DNA of 64,000 bases from JACCZX01 sp038216465 (GCA_038216465.1 JBBQQC010000016.1:1-64000); one strand, 5' to 3'; positions 15,421-24,370 are shown, counted from the first letter of the stretch. Program-made: numbers and translations. Notes: generated from the sequence alone by a model not told the origin.

Positions 15421-16048
15421 TTGATGGCCCCCCAAAACTTGTGGTGCATACGAGAGTGTCGTCATTAAGCACACGATCAAGACTTATGAACAGCTGATCA
15501 AGCGCTACCAGACGTAGAACATGATTCGCAGACCCCAGCAGAGCTCCCGCCTCGCGGAGGGTCCACTGTTGCGCTGTTCCAAGACGGTCGAGGTCTTCCA
15601 TGAGGCTGGCTTCACATGCAGTCTGTCGAACTGAGCGATGAATCGCTTTCAGAGTGGAGAAGCGCGGTTCCTTGCGTATCTCGCGCTCGGTAAGAATGCG
15701 CAAGCGAATGCCCAACTCCAGGTAGCGAGTGGCTACGCATGCAAGCTTCGATGCCACGTTGGGATTCAGAAGCTTGGCGTGAGGCTTAACCTCTACATCA
15801 AACGTTTCGCCACTATTGAGCTCGACCGAGAAGTCCGGGTAATACCGGTGTGGGCGCGCATCCAGGTCGTAGTAGTGGACGATCCGAGGCTGTGCTGCAA
15901 AGTTCGCAACTTCCGGGTGGTACTCGAACCAGCGAATCGCATCGCGCTCAAGCAGTGATTCCCATTCCACGATGCATCGGTTCTTTTTGCTAGGAAACTT
16001 CCCGCGAAAGCGCTTGCCGCTTCGCGTTACGACTTTTCTGACTGCCAT
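15401..16048 (-). CDS. tnsA: TnsA-family endonuclease
   Basis: A 215-residue protein with the TnsA restriction-like fold: VEWESLLERD (Glu28/Glu30), YYPDFSVEL (Asp72) and DVEVKPHAKL (Glu86 and Lys88) form the E-D-ExK site. A C-terminal helical region follows, used in Tn7 to contact TnsC. TnsA cuts the 5' ends so that cut-and-paste transposition occurs. AAGGAG lies 6 bp upstream of the chosen ATG; upstream in-frame codons have no protein-like pattern. The presence of TnsA separates this element from replicative TnsB/TnsC-only elements. Confidence 0.9.
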   Translation of the reverse strand: MAVRKVVTRSGKRFRGKFPSKKNRCIVEWESLLERDAIRWFEYHPEVANFAAQPRIVHYYDLDARPHRYYPDFSVELNSGETFDVEVKPHAKLLNPNVASKLACVATRYLELGIRLRILTEREIRKEPRFSTLKAIHRSVRQTACEASLMEDLDRLGTAQQWTLREAGALLGSANHVLRLVALDQLFISLDRVLNDDTLVCTTSFGGPSNDPLHI

Positions 16049-16320
16049 ACCGGCTCCTTGCAGCTCTTCCGAGCGCCTCCGCGGCAGTGCCCACGAAGGT
16101 GATGCCCTTGTTGGTGGGGCGCCGATGGACGAGCTGTCCCGTCTGCAAGAGAACAGAAGCTGACGGCAACAGGCCAGACTCGTGACACCGGCGCTTGAGG
16201 CCGAACAGAGTCGTTGACGCGCCACTCGGAGATGTGGATACTGCAGGCGCTAACCGAGCAGTACGGCACATGCCTAGCGAACGAGCCGCGGACGTCTTTC
16301 GACCGATGCGGCTTTTTCGT

Positions 16321-16719
16321 TTACATGGCGACCTCCTCTTGCCCCTTCTTCTTTCCGATAACGGCTACAACCGACTCCACCAGTTGGATTTCGTCGTCCG
16401 ACAACTCGGGTAGTTGCTCCGCTAGCCGCACGAGCGACTCCGCCCCCGGCAACGGTTCCGCGCTGTTCTCGAGTACGCGCTGAATCTGGGCGCTCGTCAG
16501 AGCTCGCCTCGCGGCTGCTCTATCTTTGGCGCTCGCTTGAACCGCCGAAAGGATCCGATCCAACACTCGCAAGGTCGGAGTCTCTTTCCGCCCGCGCTCC
16601 AGGCCTGCGAGATAGCTCGCATCAATTCCCGCTGTTGCGGCAACGACCTTCTGGAGAAGGCGGCGTCTGCGTCGCAGTGAAAAAAGCAAGTCTCCCAGCC
16701 GCGTGCTCAAAGGAATCAA
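16321..16719 (-). CDS. Xre-family helix-turn-helix regulator
   Basis: A 132-residue protein with an N-terminal HTH_3 domain: LLFSLRRRRRLLQKVVAATAGIDASYLAGLERGRKETPTLRVLDRI shows the usual recognition-helix (DASYLAGLERGR) layout. The C-terminal half is helical, ending in VESVVAVIGKKKG. It is upstream of tnsA on the same strand with a 272-bp gap, and is divergent from the 330-residue gene. An imperfect palindrome in the divergent spacer is a candidate operator. The start is TTG at 16,719 or a second TTG three codons in; AGAGG supports the latter. It probably controls the neighbouring genes, by position. Confidence 0.75.
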   Translation of the reverse strand: MIPLSTRLGDLLFSLRRRRRLLQKVVAATAGIDASYLAGLERGRKETPTLRVLDRILSAVQASAKDRAAARRALTSAQIQRVLENSAEPLPGAESLVRLAEQLPELSDDEIQLVESVVAVIGKKKGQEEVAM

Positions 16720-16733
16720 CCTCTAGGCAAATT

Positions 16734-16753
16734 GGAAACCAGAAATGGTCTCC
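16734..16753. promoter_or_regulatory. Imperfect palindrome, candidate operator of the Xre regulator
   Basis: GGAAACCA-GAAA-TGGTCTCC: 7 of 8 arm positions are symmetrical. It lies between the divergent Xre gene and the 330-residue gene, 14 bp upstream of the Xre start, the usual place for an autoregulatory operator. No experimental or comparative support is available here. Confidence 0.4.
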
Positions 16754-16829
16754 TTCGGCAGTGTGGGTGCTGGCAAGCTAATGCGCCAGGGACAGTTGTG
16801 CAGCCGATCTGTACCGAGAGGAGCAGGCA

Positions 16830-17822
16830 ATGGTGGCTAAACGAATTCCGGTGGACAAGTGGAGAACGATCGCGTGGGCCACCTACATCGTTACCATCAC
16901 CGGTCTATCGCCGGAGCGACTACAGCAGGAGCTATACACAGCCCGATTCCCAAGTCGAGTTCCAAATACAACGAATCTGTTTCGTAAGTACCTTACGGGA
17001 CACCGCTCTGCAGCGGTTTCTATCGAGGGTGACGAAGCTCGCAGTTACGTAATGGCTGGTGAAGCTGTGTGCCGCGGCTCCTACGCTCGATTCGCACATC
17101 CACTGTTCAATTTGCTCGAGGAACTCTTTTTCCTAGAACGCCCTGACATTGCGCAGCGCCGATTCCTTACTCGGATCGCTGCAGAATTTCGTGTGGGCCT
17201 ACGGCTATTTGAAGGACTATCGGGTGACGAGCGGCTTAGGCCAGAGGAAATATCCGATCGCCAAATGAAGAACCTGTTGCGACCTTACCGCGATCGCAAC
17301 CGATTGCAAAGAATTCGGGTGCACTTGTTGAACATGCCTGCGCACTTCAGGAAATCGCTATTCAGAGTTCAACACGAGTCCTGCCGCCTTGTCCGACGCT
17401 TACAACCACTTCGCGAAGAAGAGAGTCTGATGACATCGCCGCCTTCTATCGACGATCTCGGCTTGGCCCTAGCGTTCTGCCTTGAGGCGCTCGAGCTTGA
17501 CGACTATGAAAGGTACTGGGACGCGCGCGGCCTGCTGTCTGAACATCTCAGCGTGTTGCGCACAGAGGGCGGTCTCGCGCCATCAGCGGTCGCCATTGAA
17601 GATTTGATGGCCGAAAAGTTACTTCGGCCCGAGTTGGCGAGTTACGACTACATTGGTTCTGCGATGAGCAAAACAATTAGCAAGGCGCTATGGCCGCTGC
17701 GCCATCTGCCCTCCGACGACGTAGAAATGAGGGCCAAGATCTACGAGCATTTCGATCGCACTCTCCAAACACTTCCTGAGTTGATCCGCTTGGCGGCATC
17801 AAACGATGAAGCGAAGTGCTGA
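16830..17822 (+). CDS. Hypothetical protein, 330 residues, in transposon neighbourhood
   Basis: Soluble, largely helical protein with no membrane segment and no motif I recognise. The N-terminal part contains LSPERLQQELYTARFPSRVPNTTNLFRKYLTGHRSA; the centre is Arg-rich (LLRPYRDRNRLQRIRVHLLNM). A clear GAGAGGAG ribosome binding site precedes the ATG. It is divergent from the Xre gene and convergent with the restriction-like operon, so it forms its own unit that the Xre protein might control. It could be an accessory factor of the transposon or of the defence genes; I assign no function. Confidence 0.6.
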   Translation: MVAKRIPVDKWRTIAWATYIVTITGLSPERLQQELYTARFPSRVPNTTNLFRKYLTGHRSAAVSIEGDEARSYVMAGEAVCRGSYARFAHPLFNLLEELFFLERPDIAQRRFLTRIAAEFRVGLRLFEGLSGDERLRPEEISDRQMKNLLRPYRDRNRLQRIRVHLLNMPAHFRKSLFRVQHESCRLVRRLQPLREEESLMTSPPSIDDLGLALAFCLEALELDDYERYWDARGLLSEHLSVLRTEGGLAPSAVAIEDLMAEKLLRPELASYDYIGSAMSKTISKALWPLRHLPSDDVEMRAKIYEHFDRTLQTLPELIRLAASNDEAKC

Positions 17823-17855
17823 GAACTCGTGCGAGGTCGCGCATTTCGCCGGGAT

Positions 17856-17883
17856 TGCTAGAGACCTTAGCGCCGCTCTAGCA
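17856..17883. terminator. Hairpin between convergent genes
   Basis: Perfect 8-bp inverted repeat TGCTAGAG / CTCTAGCA with a 12-bp loop, in the 63-bp gap between two convergent genes. There is no clear T tract, so a bidirectional terminator role is likely only by position. Confidence 0.35.
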
Positions 17884-17885
17884 GC

Positions 17886-19868
17886 CTAGGGGGTAGAACC
17901 GAACCAGGCCCTCTCTTCCGCATACGGCGAACCTAGGCTGATCACTTCTAATGTCTGCCACAACAGCTCGCGGATTGCGTCAACCTGTTCTCCCGTCCCC
18001 TCCGGCGTCAGCGGAAATGCTCCAACGCTGGGCACAAGTTGCGAGGGCTTGCTGCCAAGTGCTGAAGGGTGCCGAACAAAGAAATTTGCTGTTGCGTCCA
18101 GCGTCCTTCCACCCGATCCGTCGCCCGGAAACAAAATATATGCGCCCCGCGTGCTCAAGATCCCGTCACGGTACGTGTGCATCTTGAACAAGTCGTCCTG
18201 CTTGTGGACCCGGGCAAGCTCGGCCTCATAGCCCGAAGTGTCTTCTCTACCTGTGCTGTTCGCCGCCTCGTTCTCCAATCCGAACAGTGCTTCGGCCTGT
18301 TGTCGCTCCAACCGATACTTGGCGTCAAAATGCAGCCAATGAGCAGAACCGTCGAGCTGGCGCGCGACGATGCTGTAGTCTGGATCAAAGCTCGCCGTAT
18401 AGCTGCCACTCCAACCCATTGGCGGGGAACGCGGGCGCGAGAATTTCTTGTTGTAGAAGAGGCTTACGCTCAGCGGTATCCCCTGGCTACTGATGAACTC
18501 AAAGTGGCACTCGCTCCCTTGACCTTTTGCAAGCTGGATGCGAAGCCCGTCAGTGGTCACTGTGAGGAAGTTGCCACCGCTCTTCACCTTGCAGAGACTT
18601 TGCAGGACCTCCCGCAAGACGAAGAAGCACCAATACTCGTAAATTTGATTCACCGGCCTAACGTCGGCGACAAGGCCATCAGCCAGCTCCGCGCCGTGCG
18701 ACCAAGCTAGATCAAGGGACATCCGTAGCGCCACATCAAGCCGAAACAGCTCCTTGTAGCCACGCCTGCGGAGCATTGTTTGGGAGTTGGCAGGAATCGG
18801 TCCAAGCGGCCCGACCTCCCGCCATAGGCCATGCTGTAGTAGCTCGTCGAGCTGCAAGCGCCACGACCTAGCTTCCCGCTCTGCAGCCTTGCGCTCCCGC
18901 GTTCGCATGCGACTTTCTAGCGTTTGGGCAAGTAACTGGCAGTGTTTCAGCAGCGCCTTCGTGTAACGGTTTTCCGCGGTATCGTGAGACTCGAACATCT
19001 CCCGCTGTGGCAGCTCGCGCGGTGTGTAGCCGCGGAAGAACCTCGTCAGTGGACCGCCGTGGCTAAGCAAAGAGACTTCCAGATGATCGATGACCAGGTC
19101 CGCTTGCCCTTCCTCGATTTCCTCTATTGGCTTCAGCTCCAGCCGTTCGAAAAGTCGCGAGTGCGGAGTGCTCAGCACCTCGGCCGCTGCGGCGGGAAGC
19201 TGCGTGGGAGACATGACGTACCGCATGAGAAAATGCAAAGCCGTGTCGTTACGCGCTTGCTCCTGGGAGAGCCCAAAGGACAAGGACACCGGCGTGTCGT
19301 AAGCTAAAAGTAGCTCCGTCGCCTTCGCGGCCAAGCTATCGAGGAGGGCTTTGAACTCGTCGAAGTACCGCAACTTGCGGCAAACAACCTCCGCCCGGAG
19401 CTTGCCGCCAAGTTCCGTTCCGAGATCTACGACACCAGCGTGTGAGCGAAGGCGAAGCTGCCCCGTCACGACCGTGTGACGACGGCCCGCCAGCTCGATT
19501 TCACGCCAGCGCTTGATGGGCTCCCGTGTGAACGCCGAAGCTAGGCGCAGGTTGAACGGCCAAGCCGAGTGCATGTCAGAACGCTCGCTCGCCTCAATTA
19601 AGGGCAGTGGGATAGTGATGTCGACGAAGTAGTCGGTATCCTCGCGAAGCTGGAAAGGCTCGAACAATTCTCCGCCGTCTCGCCAGCACATCGGCGGTAT
19701 ACCGCCCGAGCTGCACTGGTCGGCGCCGACTTCTTCATCGGCCGCCGCAAGGCTGGGCGCAGTCGGCGTCGGCTGGAGCGCTCGCCCGCGCCCTACCGTG
19801 GACTCGATCTCAATCTGTACGCCGGAGCCTAGGTCGAAGTGGGCGCGATGCAGCGCGACCAGCGGCAT
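17886..19868 (-). CDS. DUF2357 McrC/LlaJI-like PD-(D/E)XK nuclease subunit
   Basis: A 660-residue protein matching the DUF2357 architecture: a beta-rich N-terminal region, a helical middle (ENRYTKALLKHCQLLAQTLE), then PVNQIYEYWCFFVLREVLQSL, which is typical of the McrC nuclease entry, and the catalytic HFDAKYRL (Asp515 and Lys517 of the D-x-K motif) with MHTYRDG shortly after. Such subunits cut DNA when driven by a McrB-like motor. The gene starts 1 bp after the McrB-like stop, so the two are co-translated. Similar pairs are known in LlaJI-type and McrBC-type systems; which modification state triggers cleavage is unknown. Confidence 0.75.
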   Translation of the reverse strand: MPLVALHRAHFDLGSGVQIEIESTVGRGRALQPTPTAPSLAAADEEVGADQCSSGGIPPMCWRDGGELFEPFQLREDTDYFVDITIPLPLIEASERSDMHSAWPFNLRLASAFTREPIKRWREIELAGRRHTVVTGQLRLRSHAGVVDLGTELGGKLRAEVVCRKLRYFDEFKALLDSLAAKATELLLAYDTPVSLSFGLSQEQARNDTALHFLMRYVMSPTQLPAAAAEVLSTPHSRLFERLELKPIEEIEEGQADLVIDHLEVSLLSHGGPLTRFFRGYTPRELPQREMFESHDTAENRYTKALLKHCQLLAQTLESRMRTRERKAAEREARSWRLQLDELLQHGLWREVGPLGPIPANSQTMLRRRGYKELFRLDVALRMSLDLAWSHGAELADGLVADVRPVNQIYEYWCFFVLREVLQSLCKVKSGGNFLTVTTDGLRIQLAKGQGSECHFEFISSQGIPLSVSLFYNKKFSRPRSPPMGWSGSYTASFDPDYSIVARQLDGSAHWLHFDAKYRLERQQAEALFGLENEAANSTGREDTSGYEAELARVHKQDDLFKMHTYRDGILSTRGAYILFPGDGSGGRTLDATANFFVRHPSALGSKPSQLVPSVGAFPLTPEGTGEQVDAIRELLWQTLEVISLGSPYAEERAWFGSTP

Positions 19869-19869
19869 T

Positions 19870-21885
19870 TCACCTCACAAAAGACACGTAATTGCGTGCG
19901 ACAAGCCGATCGTGCATCGAGAGTAGCTTTGCCGTGCTCATCTTGAAGGACGAACCGGCAGGCAGGCTAACGCCCTTGCCTGTATCAATTCCCACGACCG
20001 CATCAACACCAAGCGTGTACTTAGCAGCCGGAATGCTTTGCGCATCGCCGCCGCTGAGAAAGGCCGCAAGCGCTTTCAGGCTGTCGCTAAGAGCGGACCG
20101 ATTACCGTGGATCTTTGGCAGCACCTTCTGGAGCAGTGCGCGGTCGAGCCCGTCAACCCACGCGCCGAGCACTGCCGTAGACGTCGCACCCATTGCGAGC
20201 TGGGCCTTAATCCAGACCAGGAGGTAAGAGTGCACCTCTTTCACCACGCGATAGCCGAACTCGAACCCTGTCGGCGCAAGAAGATGGAAGCATCCGTCGA
20301 GGACCTGTAGCGTGAGCTCTTTACACTTCGCCAGCTCGGTCGCGTCCACGGCATGTTTGCTGACCAAGCTATCGAGTACGGCGGAGGGGTCAGCGAGACG
20401 GCCCTCACCAGCTTCTCTATCGTCAATGGCTTCGCGTAGGAGAGTGTTCGCATGTGCTAGATCGATCGTCGCATCCTGCGTCGCGCCTGACGCATACTGG
20501 CTTGGCGTAAGTGCTCGTATCTCAAGTACGTGCGCACGGTCGAGCACTTTCGGCGAAAACATGTAAGTCGTCTCATCGACGTTAACCGTACCAACATAGA
20601 ATAGGTTCGGCGGCAGCGTAAGCGCCTGTTCGTTTTTGTAGAGGAGGCGCGCTGACTCCGCCTCCGGCGAATCCTTATCTTCCAGATCCAGCAACTCACT
20701 AATGACCGCCAGAGCCTGGCGGTCGATGATCGGTGCATTCTCTCCATCTTCAAGAATGTTTGACGCCTCCATTAGAGACAGGAACGGCGCGAAGTACCTC
20801 TCGACGTGCGAAAGGTTCATTTCGTCGAAAACGAGGAAGTGGGGGACCTTCGTGGCTTTTGGATTGCAGGCGCGAAGAACGATCCGTAGCGTCTGCGTTA
20901 TTTCGTAGCTCTCATTTGTTCTGCTGCCGTCGGCTCGGGTCCGCTCGGACCCGAATGGCGTCCGGTAACCGAGCAGCTTTTTTGGCGATGTCCAGTCCGG
21001 GCCAATGGGGACAAGCTCGAAGATTTGGCGGTCGACTGCCGCTCCATAGTGCTCTTGGAGCTGTTCCGCTAGACGAAGGGTTGCGCGCGATTTACCCGTC
21101 CCCGACGTACCCGTCATGATCACGAAAGGCTTTGCGGCGAGGGCGACCACCAAATCAAGAGAACAACGGAGTCCCTCCGCTGTCGCAGTTGGCGCGACCG
21201 GAGCAGCCGTCGGGCCTTTCAAATAGCTATCGGGAGCCGCAGCGCTCGCGTCCAAGTCAACGTCACGGACCTCGGCAACGGACGTATCGAACAACTCGGC
21301 GATTTCACTGTGAGTCAAGCCATAGTCGGCGGTGAAACGCGCCTCTAGCAGCTGGCTCCTTCGCGCTGGATCTGTCTCGGTGCCGATGATGGGCTCGATA
21401 TCAACATGTCGATAGTTCCAGATTGCGCTCTCTGCAAGCTTCGGCTTTGGGGTTGACTGCTGCGCTTCCTTGAGCAGCAGATCTGCAACGTGCTGCTCGT
21501 AGCCAGGAACGAGGCTGGCCTTTCGAGGCGAATCAGAGCTCAAAGCAAAGACTCGCCCCCAAACAGGACGAGCAATTGTTGAGTTCGTGCCGTTAGAGAT
21601 CCATTTGCCAGTTCGAAAGCCAGCACGTGTTTCATTCGAGGCGAAGACGTTGAAAAACGCCTTCTCAGCCTTGTGACTTATGCTAGTGGTATTGGTAACA
21701 GAAGAGAACTCGCGCGCAGCCTGAACAAAGGCGGGCTCACTTTCGGCAATAGCGACAGCACTCGTTCCCTTGATGGCGAGCGTCCGCTTCACTACGAGGA
21801 AGTCGACGAGTGCTCCCTTGGCTCGTGTGTCTGCCAGCGCCTCAATGGCGACACGTAGCCGTTGGGCAGTAAGAAACGCTGGCAT
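19870..21885 (-). CDS. McrB-like AAA+ (GTPase/ATPase) restriction motor
   Basis: A 671-residue protein. Residues 1-235 are a novel-looking N-terminal region that may recognise DNA. The AAA+ domain has Walker A GTSGTGKS (259-266), Walker B LVFDEMNLSHVERYF (351-365), and LFYVGTVNVDETTYMFSPKVLDRA, the McrB-type sensor/NTAD-like motif (VNVDET in place of MNTADR). McrB motors bind GTP or ATP, form hexamers and activate a McrC nuclease. It lies between a DNA methyltransferase gene (26 bp upstream) and the DUF2357 nuclease (1 bp downstream), so the three form one restriction-like operon. Confidence 0.8.
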   Translation of the reverse strand: MPAFLTAQRLRVAIEALADTRAKGALVDFLVVKRTLAIKGTSAVAIAESEPAFVQAAREFSSVTNTTSISHKAEKAFFNVFASNETRAGFRTGKWISNGTNSTIARPVWGRVFALSSDSPRKASLVPGYEQHVADLLLKEAQQSTPKPKLAESAIWNYRHVDIEPIIGTETDPARRSQLLEARFTADYGLTHSEIAELFDTSVAEVRDVDLDASAAAPDSYLKGPTAAPVAPTATAEGLRCSLDLVVALAAKPFVIMTGTSGTGKSRATLRLAEQLQEHYGAAVDRQIFELVPIGPDWTSPKKLLGYRTPFGSERTRADGSRTNESYEITQTLRIVLRACNPKATKVPHFLVFDEMNLSHVERYFAPFLSLMEASNILEDGENAPIIDRQALAVISELLDLEDKDSPEAESARLLYKNEQALTLPPNLFYVGTVNVDETTYMFSPKVLDRAHVLEIRALTPSQYASGATQDATIDLAHANTLLREAIDDREAGEGRLADPSAVLDSLVSKHAVDATELAKCKELTLQVLDGCFHLLAPTGFEFGYRVVKEVHSYLLVWIKAQLAMGATSTAVLGAWVDGLDRALLQKVLPKIHGNRSALSDSLKALAAFLSGGDAQSIPAAKYTLGVDAVVGIDTGKGVSLPAGSSFKMSTAKLLSMHDRLVARNYVSFVR

Positions 21886-21911
21886 GTGCGCTGGCCGCTA
21901 CGCCTCAATTC

Positions 21912-22982
21912 TCACGCCAGCGCGCGCAGATGTTCCACCATCAGCTGGCAAAACTCTGTCTTGAGGTCGATGCCGATCGCCCTGAACCCTTGTTTCCGCG
22001 CGAAGACAAGACTGGTCCCGCTACCCCCGAAGGGGTCCAGGATGACGCCGCGCGGCGGCGTCGTGGCCAGGATTGGAATGCGGACCAATTCCTCAGAGAA
22101 GCGAGCCTTGTGTCGGTGGCTGTTGCGTGCCGGTGCAACCTCCCACGTATCGGGCGGTGGCAGCACGCTGCCGCCCGGCAACCTGCGGCCCACAGCGTCC
22201 TTGTTGAAGTAGTACCACCGCGACTTGACGAGGTGGAAGACATACTCGTGCGATGTCGAGCAGCGGTCGCGCACCTGATCGGGGATTGGGTTTGGTTTCA
22301 CCCACACATTGTCATTGCGAACCAGCCAGTCCCGGTCCTGCATCGCTATGGCGAAACGGTGCGGGATCAACAGGAGCTGTTTTGGCTTGCACACCTGCCC
22401 GTCGCCAGTGCGGTCCTGTGGGCGTAAGCCAAAGCGCCTCGCGCTTTGCTTAACCTCGCCGCTCTTATGCTCGCCCTTGCCGCTCCAATAGGTGTCTCCT
22501 AAGTTCACCCACAAGCTGCCGTTATCTGCCAGCACAGGACGGCTCGCTTCGAAGCACTCAACCAAATTGGAAATGAAATCGCGCGGATGCTCTTCCAGCC
22601 CGATTTGACCGTCTACTTCGTAGTCCCGCTGGCCATAAAACGGCGGCGAGGTGACCATACAGTTAACGATCACTCCAGCACGTGCTAGGTGGTACATCGC
22701 CTCGCGTACGTCCGTGTTGAAGATCAGAACGTTGTCGTCCGCGTAAAACGCGGCCTTGCGAAGTTCCTTGCAAGTAAAGGCGGCTCTTGAGGCAACCTGC
22801 GGAACCAAGGCAGCGTTTGCTTTAGTCAGCGGTTTGGCTTCCTCGGGACGCAGCACTGCGGTCTTCTTGGCCCTCGTCGAAGCTCTGCCGGGCAGACTGT
22901 TCTTCGTCGTCTCAAGCATAAAAGGGGCTGAACTTTCTTGGTCTTCTACTTGCCGTGCTGCGCGATACGCTTTGAAGCTCAA
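21912..22982 (-). CDS. Site-specific DNA methyltransferase (amino-type, likely m4C or m6A, beta class)
   Basis: A 356-residue methyltransferase. Motif IV (VTSPPFYGQRDY, residues 110-121) comes before motif I (LDPFGGSGTSLVFA, around 315-328), the beta-class order. TSPPF resembles N4-cytosine enzymes more than N6-adenine DPPY types, but the modified base cannot be fixed by eye. WVKPNPIP is typical of these enzymes. The first 60 residues are basic and low in similarity. The TTG start is supported by GGAGG 6 bp upstream, whereas the ATG at 22,919 has none. It is first in the operon with the McrB-like and DUF2357 genes and probably protects host DNA from them. Confidence 0.85.
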   Translation of the reverse strand: MSFKAYRAARQVEDQESSAPFMLETTKNSLPGRASTRAKKTAVLRPEEAKPLTKANAALVPQVASRAAFTCKELRKAAFYADDNVLIFNTDVREAMYHLARAGVIVNCMVTSPPFYGQRDYEVDGQIGLEEHPRDFISNLVECFEASRPVLADNGSLWVNLGDTYWSGKGEHKSGEVKQSARRFGLRPQDRTGDGQVCKPKQLLLIPHRFAIAMQDRDWLVRNDNVWVKPNPIPDQVRDRCSTSHEYVFHLVKSRWYYFNKDAVGRRLPGGSVLPPPDTWEVAPARNSHRHKARFSEELVRIPILATTPPRGVILDPFGGSGTSLVFARKQGFRAIGIDLKTEFCQLMVEHLRALA

Positions 22983-23281
22983 GCTATGCCTCCAGTAGGG
23001 CCACTGATCGCGATGTATTTCTCGCGGCGTCGCTCATGAGCCCGGCGACGGAAACCTTCTTCTACTTCGCGATGTTCTGCAGGGACTGAGTCAGTTAGCA
23101 AGCTTCACGCTTGCGCGCGCTGCTTGCATCTTTTATACAACTTCAAACTGCGCGAAACCTTCATGCTTCCTCCAAGAATTCCAGCACCACCTTACACCAG
23201 GTTGCAGCAATTTGCCGCGACAGCCGACGCACGCCGCGGGCGAATCGCTCTTTTGTTGATTTGCCTCGATGTTGATCACTG
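22983..23281. other. Divergent intergenic region
   Basis: About 300 bp between the methyltransferase (minus) and DUF4238 (plus) genes. A 6-bp hairpin (GCAAGC/GCTTGC, 23,098-23,114) and a TATAAA-like minus-strand element near 23,138 are the only structures I see; promoters for both genes must lie here but cannot be placed with confidence. No small gene is evident. Confidence 0.3.
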
Positions 23282-24370
23282 ATGGCCTCGAACAAGAATC
23301 AGCACTTCGTTCCTAGGTGCTACCTACGTCCGTTCACCGTTGACGGAGCTGACGCCGCCATCCATCTGTACAACATAGATCGGCAGAAAGTCATTGAACG
23401 AGCATCCTTGAAACATCAGTGCTCGGGTGACTATTTCTATGGCAGAGACCCGGATCTGGAACGGGCGATTCAGTGGATAGAGAGCGCATACGCTGCAGCT
23501 TTACGGGGCGTATCCAGCTCCGAGTACGCCCTTACCGATGAGCAGCGCAATGTACTAAAAATATTTTGGCTGCTTCAGCACTTGCGCACGGAGGCGGCCT
23601 CGAGGCGATCCGTGGAAATGGCTGAACTGACCCGCAGCGTGGTTGGCCTCGAGGATCCTAATTTCCGTCTTGAGATTCGCGAAGCAGTGCAAATAGCGAT
23701 GAAAGTATTCGCCGAATCGCTGCACGTAGTAGCCGACTTGAAGGTCTGCCTAGTACGGAATCGAACGACGACTCCGTTCGTTACTTCTGATGATCCAGCT
23801 GTCCTTACGAATCGCTGGTATCTGGAAAGTGCCGCGAGCACAGGGGAATCCTTCGGTATTCACTCTGCTGGCACGGTCCTGTTACTTCCACTGAGCCCGC
23901 GGCTTCTCTGCCTTGGATACGACGGCGACGTCTACAGCGTGCCGCATGAGAACGGATGGACCCAGGCTCGGCGCAATTCCGATGTGGATGCATTCAATCA
24001 ACATCAGTTTCTTAATTGTCGTGCGAACATCTTTTTGCAAGATGCAGCACACGGAAAGCTTGTTCATGACTCTTTCTTGCAAGCAGCGCCGTCCCGTCCG
24101 ACCCAAAGGCACCTAATTCACTACGCAGTGCTGGACAGACCGGAGTCCGGGTTCTCTCGGTACAAGGTTGTCAAACGCGAGGAAGCTGGTGAACACAAAG
24201 AAGCAATTATTCACACGCAGGTCGTGCACGCGAAGCCTGCATCCTGGCCAAGACAAGTATCGTGGCGAGCGAAGGGCTTTGTATTCACCAACGGCACTGG
24301 TGTCGGTTATGTTCGACAAGCTGATATCAATAGCTACGGCGGTCCACCGTTCCGCAAAGTGCGTATCTAG
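23282..24370 (+). CDS. DUF4238 domain protein
   Basis: A 362-residue protein whose N-terminus KNQHFVPRCYLRPFTVDG is the signature of DUF4238 (KxQHYVPxFYLRxF). The middle has FVTSDDPAVLTNRW, and HLYNIDRQK follows the N-terminal block; both are typical of the family. Proteins of this family are frequent in defence islands and mobile regions, and their biochemical activity is not known to me. It is divergent from the methyltransferase operon and convergent with gyrB. No membrane segment or signal peptide is visible. Confidence 0.75.
   Translation: MASNKNQHFVPRCYLRPFTVDGADAAIHLYNIDRQKVIERASLKHQCSGDYFYGRDPDLERAIQWIESAYAAALRGVSSSEYALTDEQRNVLKIFWLLQHLRTEAASRRSVEMAELTRSVVGLEDPNFRLEIREAVQIAMKVFAESLHVVADLKVCLVRNRTTTPFVTSDDPAVLTNRWYLESAASTGESFGIHSAGTVLLLPLSPRLLCLGYDGDVYSVPHENGWTQARRNSDVDAFNQHQFLNCRANIFLQDAAHGKLVHDSFLQAAPSRPTQRHLIHYAVLDRPESGFSRYKVVKREEAGEHKEAIIHTQVVHAKPASWPRQVSWRAKGFVFTNGTGVGYVRQADINSYGGPPFRKVRI

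Noticed and set aside
15990..16271. A minus-strand frame of about 93 codons upstream of and overlapping tnsA
   Set aside because: Some of it looks protein-like (GLLPSASVLLQTGQLVHRRP), but it overlaps the tnsA start in another frame and matches no family I know. Kept only as a possibility.
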